Assembly (NCBI GenBank): GCA_029204225.1 | Contig: CM055095.1 | Location: 32,863,732-32,923,731 of the forward strand | Direction of reading: 5' to 3' | Source: Diphasiastrum complanatum | Taxonomy: Eukaryota > Streptophyta > Lycopodiopsida > Lycopodiales > Lycopodiaceae | DNA length: 60,000 nt | Shown here: piece after piece, positions 47,101 to 50,142 of the stretch | Layout of the letters: each line of letters opens with the position of its first letter | Numbering within the stretch: position 1 is the stretch's first letter | Translations under genes and position numbers: made by a program | Notes under the pieces: generated by a model | What the model saw: only the letters and a program-made list of their open reading frames with translations | Told to the model about the DNA's origin: nothing | Databases searched by the model: none

Positions 47101-50088
47101 CAGGAGTGTTTTGATTTTGAATTTCCAGATTCTGTAATTTGCACCATCAAGACTGATTGCTACTCTGGTCTGGATTGTCGTAGCCATATTGTGTTGTCTG
47201 GAAGAATCACTGCTGGGATATTAGTAGTGATAACCTATTGGCTCTGATACCATGTCGCGGAAGTTTTTTCTTGTTTCGTGTTCGTCCTCTCTCTTCTGAT
47301 TCGCAAACAATTTTCTGTCTTTGAATTTTCTTTTCATGCGGAAGCTCTTACGAGATCCCAGACACTCGACTAGGCATCACAGAACATATTTTATTCTAGC
47401 AATCAAGAGACACAGCACAAGGCCAAGAGATACACGAAATAGAGCGACTATATTGTCAGTTTGGTTTTAGAGCGAGATCGTCAGTGTCTCGCTCGTTGGC
47501 GGAATGACTCTCTGCTCTTTCGCTGTGTTCTGCTCGTTGGCAGACTTTCATGCACAGCTATGGTATTTTTGCTTTCTTACTCTATTCGCTACGTCTCTCT
47601 CTGTTTCTTACAGATCTCTGTTTTCACTATCTCTCTTCTTTTTGTTATGATCCAGAGAGGATTGTTTATATCTCCACTATGTGGAGTTTACAAGATAGCT
47701 AAACGTAGAATCACAAGACTAGTTAACGCTAATCAACTAGTTAGTTAGTCTCCGTCGTTGCTATTCGTTTCAGCTAGGCATGAAGCCCGTTGAGCTACTA
47801 GCTGGCAGCGCGAAGGATTTCTCTTCGTTTGTTTCGTTCTTTTCGTTTCTTTTTGTAGTCTTCGTTCTGCGCCCCTTTTGCGGTTTGCGGTCTTGGAGGT
47901 GTGTTTACGATTCGCGATTGATTCACGAATCGTTCGTGCTTCGAGTCAAAGACACGTTGACTGTCGCGAATTGTTCTCGTTCGACCTTCGTGTCTTGTTC
48001 GTGCTACGACAAAGTTGCAGGAGTTCACCATTTCTGACGGAAGCGACAAGCCATGTCTTAGTTTGCTGAAGCACAAATGCGGCTGCAAAATGAATCACAC
48101 ATTTCAGGAACAAAGCCCCACAAATGAGGGCAGGTTGTAGGGTTTTGGGTCCTAAAAACATCAGCAAGTAGTGGCTGGAATCTCCAGCAAGCAACAATAT
48201 TGCAAACTGCAGATTGATGCTAGATCCCTCAATGCACAATAGCTAGCAATCCAGATATGTAATCAGCTCTTAAAAACAGTTGTAACTTACGTTTGAATGG
48301 ATAAAAAGGTGATGAATTGAAAAGTCAATTTTCAAGTTCATAACTTTTGTTCACTTCAATCCAAAATTGACTGTCACTCCCTCAACGACCTACTGCAACT
48401 ATGTATGTGGAGATTGTGAATAATCTACTGGTTTGTTTAGTTGTATGGTTTCCTTTATTAGGAACTTCACAATGCTCTGACGACATCATTTGACACTGAA
48501 TTGTACAGGTTTTGCCTTTGTACAATTTGTGTTAAAAATCAGAATGATGTCTACCTATTTATGAATCTATCTGAATAGAAAATAAAAACTAAATTGTGTA
48601 GTACATTATATTTTTGTATCAAATATGTTGTTATTTACAATGTGTAGCCTGAATACGTTATTCAATTTAATTTCCAATGTTGTGCTCTTATTCTATTTTC
48701 TTTATCATATTAGGCAAGTCTTGTTCCAACGGATAGTGGGATGAAATCGGTTGTCATTTCCACTAAGAGATACCAGAATGCATCTAGTGCTAATCTTTTG
48801 TAGAGATATTTATATCATTAAATCCCTGTGGCAGGAAGCTGCATCTCTAATATGCTGTAAAATAAGGATTCCCTTGCACATACAGTCACAGTCAGATGGT
48901 TCATGCATTAACTAAGAGCTGAACTTCTCAGAAATAACAATTTCTTTTTTATGTTTGCGTAGAGCACACAATGGCAATACAAGAAAAGAGCTAGTTATTG
49001 CAGAGATGAACTTGAAATTGGAAGGGTCACAAAAAGAAGTGATTCAACTATGCAGCTTGAACTATGATGCCAATGCTACAATCAAGCATTTTCAGCATGA
49101 CTTTTATGAGCTCACGCAATTGGTACAGGTAGTTTTTTTCTCTTTTCAGCTCCCTACGGTTGTAGTTTAATAGTACCCTGACCCTGATCGTTTCAGATTT
49201 TTACCATTCCACACTGTTAATCTCCGTGTTTTGAATTTTACAATGTGCTGATTTTAACCCTTTCTGTAAGCATGCTTTGCAGAAATATTGTGCTGATAAG
49301 TGCGGCACTCCATACCCTTGCAGGGAATGTCTATGACACCGTCTCACCTTCCTTCCCTTGCTTTACTAGCCATGTTGGGGGCTCTCGTGCTCACAGCATT
49401 CTATTTGTAAGCAGACAATGTGAAATCCTACAGGCTGTTGTCCCAGCATAGATATTCTCTTTGTATGCATCAGCTCACTTTGACAATTGTATGCATGCAT
49501 CATACGTTGAGATTCCTTTTTTCTTTGTTAGCATCCTCTCGAGCATTCATGCAGCGACAGGAGCTCACTTTTGTTGGACAGGTTCTAGAGGTGACCCCTT
49601 CTTATACATACCTGGGATCCTTTTCTCGGGTCCTACTTTCAGTATGAGATAGGTCGCTACCACTCGACTGGGGAAGGGACATGCCTCCCTTGTTCAGCTA
49701 GAGCGGTTTTGTTTTCGGAAGTCCATCCAGGATGCTCGTAGTAAGTGTCGCCTGTTTGATACCATTGTCACTTCCACGGCTCTATATGCGGCAGAGGCAT
49801 GGTGATGATTATGACGATGACGAGGATAATGGCAGCTTACATGCTCACAGGGATCAGAGACAGTGTACTACCCACCATCACTTTACTACCAAGATCACCA
49901 GACCTCCTATGCACACACTTCACATACTCATAGACGACGTCAGTGGATTCCAGCGCTTCCCTATGTTGCAGCTCACATTACATCTTTCTATAGCATCAGC
50001 ACAGACATGACATCATGACATGGATACATTTAATATGCACTCTCATTTTCCACTTATCTTAGTTTGTACTAGATGTTTCTTTATTACA

Positions 50089-50142
<54 letters not shown>

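Larger units (their letters stand above)
45250..48011 (-). mobile_element. Copia element E: one LTR, integrase deleted, 3' truncated
   Basis: On the minus strand: 5' LTR (47253-48011), primer-binding site (47241-47252), gag and protease (46048-47187), then directly the second half of reverse transcriptase and RNase H (45262-46029). All of integrase and the first half of reverse transcriptase are missing at about 46030-46050. RNase H stops after WLRMMLEAIG and no 3' LTR follows. It cannot move by itself. Confidence 0.88.
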
